Source: Maritalea porphyrae (lineage in GTDB: Bacteria; Pseudomonadota; Alphaproteobacteria; Rhizobiales; Devosiaceae). Taken from it: a stretch of 64,000 nucleotides of DNA. The DNA lies in assembly GCF_030159895.1 (NCBI RefSeq), contig NZ_BSNI01000002.1:2568306-2632305 (forward strand), in the 5' to 3' direction. Numbering within the stretch: the stretch's first letter is position 1; each line of letters opens with the position of its first letter. This document shows positions 40,369 through 49,642 of the stretch, one piece after another. Both the position numbers and the translations under genes were made by a program. Below the pieces are notes generated by a model. The model did no database searches. It had not been told where the DNA came from and was given only the letters and a program-made list of their open reading frames with translations.

Positions 40369-43220
40369 TACTCGGCTGGCTCAACGGGTGCCTTTTGCGC
40401 AATCTTACGCAAGGAAGGCGTTTCAAGCGCATAGTGTTCCTGCCACTCAGACTTGTGGTTTGCAGGCGTTACTTCAACTGCTGTCACCTTGTATTCGGGA
40501 CAATTGGTTGCCCAATCCGAATTTTCAGTTGTAATCACATTCGCACCACTCTCAGGGTGATGGAATGTGGTGTAAACAACCCCAGGTGCCATACGTTCAG
40601 AAATCTGCGCCCGCAAAGTAGTTTCCCCTTTGCGCGACCGAATTGAAACCCAATGCCCATCGCGAATGCCTTTTGCTTCTGCATCTGAGGGATGAATTTC
40701 CAAAACGTCCTCTTCCCACCAATCCACATTGTCCGTGCGCCGCGTTTGCGCGCCAACATTGTACTGACTCAAAATTCGACCTGTTGTGAGAATAAGCGGG
40801 AATTTGCGGTTAGTTTTCTCGGTTGTCGGCACATATTCTGTGACGATGAATGCCCCCTTACCTCGCACAAATCGCTCTTCATGCATAATTGGGGTACCGT
40901 CCGGCGCAGCATCATTACATGGCCATTGAACCGAACCTGTTTCATCTAGCCGCTTGAAACTGACCCCGGCAAATGTAGGTGTCAGAGCAGCGATTTCGTC
41001 CATAATTTGCGCGGCATTGGAATAGTTCATCTCTGTGTAGCCCATTGCATTTGCAAGACGTTGGGTAACTTCCCATTCTTCCAAACCGGTGGCCGATTTC
41101 ATCACTGGTCGAACTCGGTTAATGCGGCGTTCAGCATTGATGAATGTTCCATCTTTTTCCAAAAATGAAGTACCCGGCAAAAACACATGCGCAAAACGAG
41201 CTGTTTCGTTCAAAAACAGATCTTGCACGATCAAAATATCAAGCGCTTTAAGCGCCTCCTCAACATGAAGTGTGTTTGGATCTGACTGAGCAATATCCTC
41301 GCCCTGCACATACATGCCTTTATATTTGCCAGCGATAGCCTCATCGAACATATTCGGAATGCGATAACCCGGCACAGAATCTAATTCACGTTGCCAAGCT
41401 GTTTCAAACGTTCCCCGAACCGCATCATCGGCAACAGACCTGTAGCCCGGCAACTCATGCGGGAATGAGCCCATGTCGCACGAACCCTGAACATTGTTTT
41501 GGCCACGCAGCGGGTTCACCCCCACACCGCGTCGACCAATGTTGCCAGTTGCCATTGCAAGGTTGGCCATGCCCATCACCATGGTGGAGCCTTGGCTATG
41601 TTCCGTCACGCCCAAACCATAATAAATCGCCGCATTGCCGCCAGTCGCGTAAAGTCTGGCTGCAGCCCGGATGGCATCAGCGTCAACGCCACTTTCTTGC
41701 GCGATTGCCTCAGGTGAATTCACTTCATCGAGTATGAAGTTGCGCCATTCATTCAAGCTCTGCAAATCGCAACGTTCTTGAACAAAGGCCTCGTCAATCA
41801 ACCCCTCTTTAGCAATCACATGCGCCAACGCATTGACGATGGCCACATTGGTTCCCGGCTTCAATGCCAAATGATGGTCAGCTTCAATGTGAGCCGATTT
41901 GACCAAGTCAATTTTGCGCGGATCAACGACGATCAGTTTTGCACCCTCGCGTAGCCGGCGTTTCATCTGCGAAGCAAAAACTGGATGTGCGTCGGTCGGG
42001 TTTGCCCCGATAACGATGATCACATCGGCTTCTTCAACGCTGTCAAAGTCTTGTGTGCCGGCAGATGTACCAAAAGTTTGGTTCAACCCATAGCCAGTTG
42101 GTGAATGACAAACGCGGGCACATGTATCAACATTGTTGTTGCCAAATGCTGCCCGGATGGTCTTTTGGACAACCCAGACTTCTTCAGCGGTGCAACGCGA
42201 CGATGTGATACCACCAATTGCCTTCACACCATGCTCGGCCTGCGCCTTTTTCAAACGTTCCGCCGAGAATGAGATCGCTTCTTCCCAGCTGACTTCACGC
42301 CATGGATCAGTGATTTTCTCACGGATCATAGGCTTTGTGATGCGGTCATTGTGGGTTGCATACCCCCAAGCAAACCGTCCCTTAACGCAAGAATGGCCAT
42401 GATTTGCTTTGCCATCTTTGTACGGCACCATGCGAATGACTTGATCGCCCTTCATCTCAGCTTTGAACGAACATCCAACACCACAATAGGCGCAGGTCGT
42501 AAGAACCGTGCGATCGGGCGTACCGTGTTCAATAACCGAGTTTTCTTGCAACGTTGCAGTGGGGCACGCCTGCACGCAAGCACCACATGACACACATTCA
42601 GAAGAAAAGAAGTCTTGCCCCCCAACAGCCACCTTGCTGTCAAAGCCGCGACCATCGATTGTAAGAGCCAATGTACCTTGCACCTCGTCGCAAGCACGAA
42701 CGCAGCGCGAGCAGACAATGCATTTAGTCGGATCAAACGTAAAGTATGGATTGCTTTGGTCTTTTTCAGCGTCGAAGTGATTTGCGCCCTCATATCCATA
42801 GCGGACATCACGTAGCCCGACAGAACCCGCCATGTCTTGTAACTCACAGTCACCATTTGCGGCGCATGTCAAACAATCCAACGGGTGATCAGAGATGTAG
42901 AGCTCCATCACACCGCGGCGCAGTTTTTCAAGCCTTGGCGTCTGTGTGAATATCTTCATGCCTTCGGCAACCGGTGTCGTGCAACTTGCCGGCGTACCTT
43001 TTCGGCCCTCGACCTCAACCAAACACAATCGACATGACCCAAACGGATTCAAACTATCCGTTGCACAAAGCTTGGGAATATCGATACCAACCTCGGAAGC
43101 CGCACGCATCACGCTAGAGCCAGCAGCAACCTCAACTTCAAAACCGTCAATTTCGACTTTTACCGTTTCATCTGCTTTGGGTTTTGGCGTACCAAAGTCT
43201 TTTTCTTTCAAGATAGCCAT
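40368..43220 (-). CDS. fdsA: NAD-dependent formate dehydrogenase, alpha (molybdopterin) subunit
   Basis: Catalytic subunit that oxidises formate to CO2. It has 950 residues. Order: a [2Fe-2S] domain (Cys52, Cys63, Cys66, Cys80), a NuoG-like cluster (HPLDCLTCAANGDC), two [4Fe-4S] ferredoxin clusters (CIVCSRCVRAC and CVSCGACVQACP), a further cluster at CAYCGVGC, then the bis-MGD domains. The Mo ligand is Cys371, followed by His372, in CARVCHSPTG, so it is a cysteine and not a selenocysteine enzyme. Cytoplasmic, no Tat signal. The start lies 10 bases after the fdsB stop. Confidence 0.95.
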   Translation of the reverse strand: MAILKEKDFGTPKPKADETVKVEIDGFEVEVAAGSSVMRAASEVGIDIPKLCATDSLNPFGSCRLCLVEVEGRKGTPASCTTPVAEGMKIFTQTPRLEKLRRGVMELYISDHPLDCLTCAANGDCELQDMAGSVGLRDVRYGYEGANHFDAEKDQSNPYFTFDPTKCIVCSRCVRACDEVQGTLALTIDGRGFDSKVAVGGQDFFSSECVSCGACVQACPTATLQENSVIEHGTPDRTVLTTCAYCGVGCSFKAEMKGDQVIRMVPYKDGKANHGHSCVKGRFAWGYATHNDRITKPMIREKITDPWREVSWEEAISFSAERLKKAQAEHGVKAIGGITSSRCTAEEVWVVQKTIRAAFGNNNVDTCARVCHSPTGYGLNQTFGTSAGTQDFDSVEEADVIIVIGANPTDAHPVFASQMKRRLREGAKLIVVDPRKIDLVKSAHIEADHHLALKPGTNVAIVNALAHVIAKEGLIDEAFVQERCDLQSLNEWRNFILDEVNSPEAIAQESGVDADAIRAAARLYATGGNAAIYYGLGVTEHSQGSTMVMGMANLAMATGNIGRRGVGVNPLRGQNNVQGSCDMGSFPHELPGYRSVADDAVRGTFETAWQRELDSVPGYRIPNMFDEAIAGKYKGMYVQGEDIAQSDPNTLHVEEALKALDILIVQDLFLNETARFAHVFLPGTSFLEKDGTFINAERRINRVRPVMKSATGLEEWEVTQRLANAMGYTEMNYSNAAQIMDEIAALTPTFAGVSFKRLDETGSVQWPCNDAAPDGTPIMHEERFVRGKGAFIVTEYVPTTEKTNRKFPLILTTGRILSQYNVGAQTRRTDNVDWWEEDVLEIHPSDAEAKGIRDGHWVSIRSRKGETTLRAQISERMAPGVVYTTFHHPESGANVITTENSDWATNCPEYKVTAVEVTPANHKSEWQEHYALETPSLRKIAQKAPVEPAE

Positions 43221-43230
43221 TGTCTATCTC

Positions 43231-44790
43231 CTATTCTGCCGCTTCGCGGACGTGCCGCGGCGCAAAATCATCAGGGAAGTGCTTTAATGCACTCGTGACA
43301 GGGATCGGCGTCATTCCCCCCATCGCACAAAGTGATCCATCGACCATCAGCTCACACAAATCTTCCAGCAAAACCATGTTCTCGTCATAGTTTGTGCCTG
43401 CAGCAAGTTTGTCGATCACTTCTTCGCCACGTACAGCGCCCACGCGACATGGGGTGCACTTGCCACAGCTTTCTTCTGCGCAAAACTCAAATGCATAGCG
43501 CGCTTGAGCCATAAGGTCGGCTGTATCATCAAATACAACGATACCACCGTGTCCTACACCGGCACCATTTTGAGCCATCACCTCATAATCCATAGGCAAT
43601 TCTAGCATTGCTTCAGGCAAATAGGCTCCCAAAGGGCCACCAATTTGAACGGCCTTAAACGCTCGTCCCGAACGCGTGCCGCCGCCATATTTATTGATTA
43701 GATCCCCCAGTTTAACGCCAAACGCAGTTTCAAACAAACCGCCTTGTTTGATGTTGCCCGCAAACTGGAATGCCAATGTGCCTTTTGAACGCCCTTGACC
43801 ATACTGAGCGTAGGCATCACCGCCATTCGCCAATATCCATGGCACAGCACATAAAGAAAGCACGTTGTGCACCAATGTCGGCTTGCCAAACAGCCCCTCA
43901 AGCGCAGGCAGCGGCGGCTTCGCGCGCACTAAGCCACGCTTACCTTCAAGACTCTCCAACAGCGATGTTTCTTCACCGCAAATATAGGCACCTGCGCCAA
44001 TGAATACACTCAATTCAAAAGCTTTTCCGGAACCAAGCACATCATCACCAAGCAAATTGTTGGCCTTCGCAACTTCAATTGCTTCGTTCAAAATGCGCCC
44101 TGCAATGGGATATTCTGATCGTAAATAGATGTAGCCCTTGGTTGCACCGACACCCAATCCGGCGATGACCATGCCTTCTATTAAAAGCAGCGGATCGCCT
44201 TCCATAATCATGCGGTCAGCAAACGTTCCGCTGTCACCTTCGTCCGCATTGCAAACGATATATTTCTGGTCACCCGATGCGCCTTGCACCGTGTCCCACT
44301 TGATCCCAGCCGGGAAGCCAGCGCCACCGCGACCACGAAGGCCTGAGGTCTTGATTTCAGTGACAATTTCTTCTTGTGATTTCCCTGATGCCTTTCGCGC
44401 GCCTTCAACGCCGCCATTGGCAATATAGTCTTCAAATGAAAGTGGATCTGTTTGGCCACAGCGCGCAAAAGTCAGGCGTTGTTGGTCGGCCATAAATGGG
44501 TGATCATCCACAAAACCGACTGATTTCTCATGCGTACCACCATTCAAAAAATCAGCATCAAACATGCTTGAGACATCGGCGGCTTCGATGGGGCCAAAGC
44601 CCAACCGCTTCCCGTCGACTTCAACTTCCACAAACGGCTCAAGCCAATGCATACCGCGTGAGCCGTTGCGCACGATTTCAATCTCAACTTTGCGCGAATG
44701 CGCTTCTGCGAGAATTGCATCAACTACATCATCCGCCCCCAGCGCTACCGCAGCACTGTCGAGCGGCACATAAACCCTTTGTTTGCTCAT
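43231..44790 (-). CDS. fdsB: NAD-dependent formate dehydrogenase, beta (NADH/FMN) subunit
   Basis: Passes electrons from the alpha subunit to NAD+. It has 519 residues, similar to NuoF with an N-terminal extension of about 100 residues. GLRGRGGAGFPAGIKW is the FMN/NADH glycine loop, GAGAYICGEETSLLESLEG the NADH site, and CGKCTPCRVG the [4Fe-4S] ligands. The ATG overlaps the fdsG stop (ATGA). Confidence 0.95.
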   Translation of the reverse strand: MSKQRVYVPLDSAAVALGADDVVDAILAEAHSRKVEIEIVRNGSRGMHWLEPFVEVEVDGKRLGFGPIEAADVSSMFDADFLNGGTHEKSVGFVDDHPFMADQQRLTFARCGQTDPLSFEDYIANGGVEGARKASGKSQEEIVTEIKTSGLRGRGGAGFPAGIKWDTVQGASGDQKYIVCNADEGDSGTFADRMIMEGDPLLLIEGMVIAGLGVGATKGYIYLRSEYPIAGRILNEAIEVAKANNLLGDDVLGSGKAFELSVFIGAGAYICGEETSLLESLEGKRGLVRAKPPLPALEGLFGKPTLVHNVLSLCAVPWILANGGDAYAQYGQGRSKGTLAFQFAGNIKQGGLFETAFGVKLGDLINKYGGGTRSGRAFKAVQIGGPLGAYLPEAMLELPMDYEVMAQNGAGVGHGGIVVFDDTADLMAQARYAFEFCAEESCGKCTPCRVGAVRGEEVIDKLAAGTNYDENMVLLEDLCELMVDGSLCAMGGMTPIPVTSALKHFPDDFAPRHVREAAE

Positions 44791-45269
44791 GACGATACCT
44801 CGTCTGCAATACGCTGACCATCGACACGGGCAATAAGCTTTCCATCCACTTCAGCAGCAGGCGCACAGGAACAAAGTCCCAAACAATAAACCGGCTCGAT
44901 GGTAATGAACTCTGCCGCGTCCGTTTCACCCATTTTAACGGCGAAACGGTCCTGCAAATCAGCCTCAATGGCGCGCGCACCAACAGATTGGCACGCCTCT
45001 GCAACGCACAAGCGAACATGATGTTGACCAGGTTTTGCGTCGCGAAAATCAGCATAGAAGCTAATCACGCCACGCACTTCTGCCTGGCTTATGTTAAATA
45101 GTTCTGCCGCGATCCTAACGGTCTCGCCGGGCACGAACCCGCATCTTTCCTGCACATGACGTAAGCCGGTGATTAACCCACCTGTTTCTCCAACATGACC
45201 GGAAAGAGCCTCCTCGATAATCTTTTCCATGCCCAATCGTTCCCCCAATGAAGCATCAAGGTCAAGCAT
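44787..45269 (-). CDS. fdsG: NAD-dependent formate dehydrogenase, gamma ([2Fe-2S]) subunit
   Basis: NuoE-like electron-transfer subunit of 160 residues at most. [2Fe-2S] ligands are in LCVAEACQSVGA and VYCLGLCSCAPA. First gene of the fds operon. ATG at 45269 has no ribosome site. ATG at 45230 has GGGGGA at a good distance and would give 147 residues starting MEKIIEEA, so it may be the true start. It is preceded by about 130 bases of AT-rich spacer that should hold the promoter. Confidence 0.92.
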   Translation of the reverse strand: MLDLDASLGERLGMEKIIEEALSGHVGETGGLITGLRHVQERCGFVPGETVRIAAELFNISQAEVRGVISFYADFRDAKPGQHHVRLCVAEACQSVGARAIEADLQDRFAVKMGETDAAEFITIEPVYCLGLCSCAPAAEVDGKLIARVDGQRIADEVSS

Positions 45270-45396
45270 GTTTATATAAATCTTTAGTCACACGATTTTC
45301 CAACATGCTGGACTTAGCGCAACACTAAGCCCAACAAAGGTCCGCATTCAAGATTTATTTTAAACATAAAATATCTAAACGCGCCGATGGATTAGA

Positions 45397-46809
45397 TCAA
45401 GCTGTATTGCCCTTAGCCTGCGATGAGAAATCAACAAGCCCAAGCTTTTCCCGCAAAGCAAACCGCCAGTTCAGAATCACAGCGACAATAGCTAGGCCTC
45501 CAGCAAGCCCTAGCCATACGCCGACCCCGCGCAGTTCAGTTTGAAAGCCGAGATAGTACGCAATAGGCAATCCCATCAGCCAATAACCAAATATCGCGCC
45601 ATACATGGGAACTTTAGTGTCACTCAAGCCACGCAATGACGCAGCGGCCATCGCCTGAGCCCCATCGACAAGCTGGAACAGCCCCGCGACGGCCAAATAA
45701 GAGGCGGCGAGCGCAAAAACCTCTAGGTTTTCAGGTTTCGAAGCGTCAATAAACAGAGATACGAACATGTTCGGGAACAAAATGAATAGCGTACATGTAA
45801 TCGCCATAAAGCCAGTTCCAAGTGCAATTGATGTCCAGCCTGCTATGCCAATCCCAGCTTGATTTTTGCGACCATACTGTAACCCAACTCGAATTGTTGT
45901 GGCCTGTGACAGCCCCAAAGGAACCATGAAAGAAATTGATGCTAGCTGAATGGCAACCGCGTGTGCCGCCAGTTCTAAGGTACTTAGCCATCCCATCATC
46001 ACAGCGGCAACGCTGAACAAACCTACTTCCGCTGTGAGCATAAAGCCAATCGGCGTGCCTACACGGATGATTTCAAAGAAACGTTGCCAGTCGGGTTTCC
46101 AGAACCGCAACAGAAGTTGATAGTGGCGATATTTTTCGCGCGTCAGGACATAGCCAAGACCAAACAGGAACGTCACGCTGTGCACAATAATCGTTGAAAT
46201 ACCTGCCCCCGCAAGCTCCAGGCGAGGGAAGCCAAAATTGCCGAACATCAACGCATAGTTACCAATCGCATTCACAACGATACCAATTAGCGTTGCGATG
46301 AGCACAACAGTTGTATCTTCATGCGCCGACAAAAATCCACGCAACACCGTAAACATCAAGAATGGATAGAACTGGAACGCTGCAAACTGGATGTAACTAT
46401 CCGCCAACTTTCCAAGCGCGGGATCTTGTCCCAACACCTTGAATATCCACTCGATCTGCAAAATAAAGGGAACAAGAATGGTCGCAAACAATATCGCCAC
46501 CCAAAAGCCTTGTCGCACGGTCCGTCGAACAGAACGATAGTCCTCACGACCCACCGCCTGCGCCATCAAAGGCGAAACAGCGGTTGCAATGCCGATGCCG
46601 AAAATAAGGAACAGAAACATGATGGATGTGGAGAGCGTGCCCGCAGCCAAATATTCCGGCCCAAGCCAGCTCATCATGATTACGTCGGTTGTACCCAGTC
46701 CGATTTGCGCCAATTGCGCCGCTATTAACGGCCATGCCAAAATCAGAGTCGTTTTTGCTTCACGCAGCCAATCGGCCCGTCCAGCCTGCACGTTCGTCGC
46801 GTCAGACAT
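45397..46809 (-). CDS. MATE-family efflux transporter (NorM type)
   Basis: 470 residues with about twelve hydrophobic segments. The two-fold MATE pattern is clear: ILAWPLIAAQLAQIGLGTTD and MSWLGPEYLAAGTLSTS in the first half, LAAHAVAIQLASISFMVPLG in the second. It would export cationic drugs or metabolites in exchange for Na+ or H+; the substrate is not known. ATG at 46809 (MSDATN) is chosen rather than the frame start at 46839. It is transcribed toward the fds operon with no clear terminator between. Confidence 0.92.
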   Translation of the reverse strand: MSDATNVQAGRADWLREAKTTLILAWPLIAAQLAQIGLGTTDVIMMSWLGPEYLAAGTLSTSIMFLFLIFGIGIATAVSPLMAQAVGREDYRSVRRTVRQGFWVAILFATILVPFILQIEWIFKVLGQDPALGKLADSYIQFAAFQFYPFLMFTVLRGFLSAHEDTTVVLIATLIGIVVNAIGNYALMFGNFGFPRLELAGAGISTIIVHSVTFLFGLGYVLTREKYRHYQLLLRFWKPDWQRFFEIIRVGTPIGFMLTAEVGLFSVAAVMMGWLSTLELAAHAVAIQLASISFMVPLGLSQATTIRVGLQYGRKNQAGIGIAGWTSIALGTGFMAITCTLFILFPNMFVSLFIDASKPENLEVFALAASYLAVAGLFQLVDGAQAMAAASLRGLSDTKVPMYGAIFGYWLMGLPIAYYLGFQTELRGVGVWLGLAGGLAIVAVILNWRFALREKLGLVDFSSQAKGNTA

Positions 46810-47021
46810 TTTAATCCCCAATAAGCTATATCCTGGCAAGAGCGAGATCGTTGTCTTTGAACGTTTCTGTTCAAGAGGACAACCGCAAACAATGCGATTA
46901 CCAGCGCGATGAATTCGCGATTCTTGGGGTTAGATTTTCACTGCCGCGACAATTTGGCAAGCGCTTCTTATCATCCGATCAAAAACGCCGCCGGTGTGTC
47001 GCCAATTTGTCACCACTTCGG

Positions 47022-47402
47022 TCAATGCTCGTTCTGGGGCAAACCGTCGGTAATTTCGTAATAATCGCCCTTTTCTGCGGTGAATATATGTTTGGCCAAT
47101 TTGGTGTCTGTCGGTTTGTCAAATGCACCCATCGCAACACCGATCCAGTCTTTAAAGATCGCATCAAAGAAAAGCGTGGAACCACACATCAAACAAAAGC
47201 CACGACGGACTTTTTCAGATGATTGGAACCAGCTGATATTCTCTTCACCGCTAATCTTGAGATTATCCTTTTTAACGTCCGTGGAGACCAAATAGTGTCC
47301 GGTGGATTTGCGACATTCATTGCAATGGCAGGCATCGGGTGCCTCAAGTTCGGCTGTCACTTCAAATTCAACCGCGCCACATTGGCAGCTTCCATTGTGC
47401 AT
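47022..47402 (-). CDS. GFA-family zinc protein
   Basis: 126 residues with the zinc-binding pattern of the glutathione-dependent formaldehyde-activating (GFA) family: CQCGAVEFEV, ACHCNECRKSTG and GFCLMCGSTLF. Family members include S-hydroxymethylglutathione synthase and many of unknown role. Formate dehydrogenase lies 2 kb downstream, but the gene is separate from that operon, so a link to formaldehyde oxidation is only suggestive. ATG at 47402 behind GGAGAG is preferred to the frame start at 47420. Confidence 0.88.
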   Translation of the reverse strand: MHNGSCQCGAVEFEVTAELEAPDACHCNECRKSTGHYLVSTDVKKDNLKISGEENISWFQSSEKVRRGFCLMCGSTLFFDAIFKDWIGVAMGAFDKPTDTKLAKHIFTAEKGDYYEITDGLPQNEH

Positions 47403-47418
47403 TTTTCTCTCCAATAGC

Positions 47419-47447
47419 AAAACCCGCCCAGTAGTTTACCGAGCGGG
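47419..47447 (-). terminator. Intrinsic terminator of the ETF-QO gene
   Basis: On the minus strand arms at 47439-47447 and 47423-47431 form a 9-bp GC-rich stem with two G-U pairs, followed by four Us. It begins 26 bases after the stop codon of the ETF-ubiquinone oxidoreductase gene and just before the GFA gene. Confidence 0.7.
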
Positions 47448-47473
47448 CGAATTCTTTCAAATTCCAAACGGCC

Positions 47474-49132
47474 CTACATGTTGGGGTAGTTTGGTCCTTC
47501 ACCGCCCTGCGGGGTAGCCCAGGTTATGTTTTGTGACGGGTCTTTGATGTCACAGGTTTTACAATGCACGCAGTTTTGAGCGTTGATCACGAACTTTGGA
47601 CCAGAGCCATCAGTTTGTTCAACCACCTCATAAACACCTGCCGGGCAATAGCGCTGCGCAGGCTCTGCAAACTCCGCCAAGTTCTTGTTAATCGGCAAAT
47701 CTGGGTCTGCTAATTTCAAGTGGCAAGGTTGCTCTTCAGCATGATTGGTGAAGCTAAACGACACATTGGTCAGCCGGTCAAACGACAAGGTACCATCAGG
47801 CTTAGGATATTCGATTTTTTGATGATTGGCTGCTGGCTCAGTCGCCATGGCATCAGACTTGCCATGCGCCCATTTGCCAAACAAAGGCGAACCGAACAAA
47901 GAGGCAAACCACATATCGGCACCAGACAGCAGAGTACCCCACAATGGCCCAAGTTTTGAGCTCATTGGTTTGACGTTTCGCACCTTGTTCAAGTCATTTG
48001 AAATTTCACCGGTGCGCACCTCAGTTTCATAATCAGTAAGCTCATCGCCCTGACGTCCAGCTTTCAACGCCGCTGCCGCTGCATCGGCTGCCGCAATGCC
48101 CGAAAGCATCGCGTTGTGGTTGCCCTTAAGGCGCGCAAAGTTCAACAGGCCAGCGGAACATCCTAGTAGAGCCCCGCCTGGGAACACCATTTTTGGCAAA
48201 GACTGCATGCCGCCACTCGCAATCACGCGCGCGCCATATGCGGTGCGACGACCACCTTCAAGCAGCTTCGCCACTTGTGGGTGATGCTTGAATTGCTGGA
48301 ACGCCATATAGGGGAAAACATACGGATTTTTGTAATCCAAATGCACCGTGAACCCGACATATACCTGATTGTCTTCTAGGTGATAGATAAACGAACCACC
48401 GCCAGCTTCACCGCCAAGCGGCCAACCAAGCGAATGCTCCACATGGCCTAGTTTGTGCTTAGAAGGATCGATTTCCCAAATCTCCTTCATCCCAAGACCA
48501 AACTTTGGGTAATCAGCATCTTTGTCTAGGTTGTAGTTAGCGATTACTTGTTTTGCGAGCGAGCCGCGAGCACCCTCGCTCAGCATCACGTACTTCCCGC
48601 GCAACTCCATACCCGGCTCATATCCCGGTCCAGGTGTACCATCAGGATTTTTTCCAAATTCGCCAGCTACGACGCCAACCAGCTCACCATTTTCGCCGTA
48701 TACCAATTCAGACGCCGCAAACCCGGGGAAAACTTCAACGCCAATTTCCTCTGCCTGCTCTGCCAACCAGCGGCACACATTGCCCATTGAAACAATATAG
48801 CAGCCCTTATTGGACAAAAGCGGTGGCATCAGAATGTGCGGAATTGAAAAGCCGCCCTTCTCTGAGAATACGTTGAAGTGGTCGCTCGTCACTTCGGTAT
48901 TCAGTGGCGCGCCCTTTTTCTTCCAATCCGGAATAAGTTTATTCAAACCGGATGGATCCAGAATTGCACCAGAAAGGATATGAGCGCCGACTTCTGAACC
49001 TTTTTCCAGCACCACGACCGAGATATCGTCACCACCAATTTGCTTCAGTCGAATTGCAGCAGATAGCCCCGCGGGCCCTGCACCAACAATCACAACATCA
49101 TATTCCATGGATTCGCGCGCGACTTCGGTCAT
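47474..49132 (-). CDS. Electron transfer flavoprotein-ubiquinone oxidoreductase
   Basis: Moves electrons from reduced ETF to ubiquinone in the membrane. It has 552 residues. The N-terminal FAD loop is VVIVGAGPAGLSAAIRL, the middle has the ubiquinone/membrane region (GGEAGGGSFIYHLEDNQVY), and the C-terminus carries the [4Fe-4S] cluster: CPAGVYEV and NCVHCKTCDIKDPSQNI. No signal peptide. ATG start at 49132. ETF itself is not in the window. Neighbouring flavin oxidation of amino acids may feed it, but that is inference. Confidence 0.95.
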   Translation of the reverse strand: MTEVARESMEYDVVIVGAGPAGLSAAIRLKQIGGDDISVVVLEKGSEVGAHILSGAILDPSGLNKLIPDWKKKGAPLNTEVTSDHFNVFSEKGGFSIPHILMPPLLSNKGCYIVSMGNVCRWLAEQAEEIGVEVFPGFAASELVYGENGELVGVVAGEFGKNPDGTPGPGYEPGMELRGKYVMLSEGARGSLAKQVIANYNLDKDADYPKFGLGMKEIWEIDPSKHKLGHVEHSLGWPLGGEAGGGSFIYHLEDNQVYVGFTVHLDYKNPYVFPYMAFQQFKHHPQVAKLLEGGRRTAYGARVIASGGMQSLPKMVFPGGALLGCSAGLLNFARLKGNHNAMLSGIAAADAAAAALKAGRQGDELTDYETEVRTGEISNDLNKVRNVKPMSSKLGPLWGTLLSGADMWFASLFGSPLFGKWAHGKSDAMATEPAANHQKIEYPKPDGTLSFDRLTNVSFSFTNHAEEQPCHLKLADPDLPINKNLAEFAEPAQRYCPAGVYEVVEQTDGSGPKFVINAQNCVHCKTCDIKDPSQNITWATPQGGEGPNYPNM

Positions 49133-49154
49133 CCCGTTTCCTTTTCAAATGCTC

Positions 49155-49182
49155 AAAAACGGCCTGCTTCTAACAGGCCGTT
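49155..49182 (-). terminator. Probable terminator after the RidA gene
   Basis: Arms AACGGCCTG (49158-49166) and CAGGCCGTT (49174-49182) form a perfect 9-bp stem with a 7-base loop. On the minus strand the stem closes in a run of five Ts. It lies about 100 bases after the RidA stop and just before the ETF-QO gene. Confidence 0.6.
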
Positions 49183-49285
49183 CGATTGTATTATTTGCCG
49201 ATGTTTTAAACACAAAATGGATTTATGCAAAATCAGCATTTCGCATCATACAACAATCATGCTGCATGAACGCGCAATTTCATGG

Positions 49286-49633
49286 CTAAAGCTTTGCTGC
49301 TGTAATCATGATTTCGACATCAAAATCAGCGGTTGCCAACTTGCTTTCGCCACACGCACGCGCGGGCGGATTAGCTGGATCAATCCAAGCATCCCAGATT
49401 TCATTCATTTCAGCAAAGTACGCCATGTCCGAAAGCCAAATCTCGGCCTTCAACACGTTTGATTTTGATGTTCCGGCTTCAGCTAAAAGAGCATCAATGT
49501 TTGCCAGAATTGTTTTGGTTTGATCAGCTGGGTTCTCGCCGGCATTGCCCACTTGACCTGCAAGATAGACCATATTGCCGAACACGACCGCTTGGCTCAT
49601 ACGCGGACCGGGTTTAATTCGTTGAATGCTCAT
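49286..49633 (-). CDS. RidA-family (YjgF) imine deaminase-like protein
   Basis: 115 residues of the RidA fold. The start KPGPRMSQAVVFGNMVYLAGQVG and the arginine of NPPARACGESKLA match the family. RidA proteins hydrolyse reactive imines from amino-acid breakdown. It lies 9 bases after the DauA-like flavoenzyme stop, whose products would be imino acids, so a clean-up role is a good guess. ATG at 49633 with GGAAG upstream. Confidence 0.92.
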   Translation of the reverse strand: MSIQRIKPGPRMSQAVVFGNMVYLAGQVGNAGENPADQTKTILANIDALLAEAGTSKSNVLKAEIWLSDMAYFAEMNEIWDAWIDPANPPARACGESKLATADFDVEIMITAAKL

Positions 49634-49642
49634 AACTACTTC

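Noticed and set aside
40368-43220. Selenocysteine in formate dehydrogenase alpha
   Set aside because: The molybdenum ligand position is an ordinary cysteine codon (Cys371) and there is no in-frame TGA.
45310-45331. Hairpin CTTAG/CTAAG with flanking GG/CC between the MATE and fdsG genes as a terminator
   Set aside because: No T run follows on the minus strand and the stem is short; it could as well be an operator, so no call was made.
46800-46812. Another copy of the GTCAGAC operator word
   Set aside because: It is the start of the MATE coding sequence (ATG TCT GAC) and lacks the TTG/CAA flanks of the palindrome.
46810-47021. A small gene between the MATE and GFA genes
   Set aside because: No frame there has a ribosome site or recognisable sequence; the open frames overlap neighbouring genes on the other strand.
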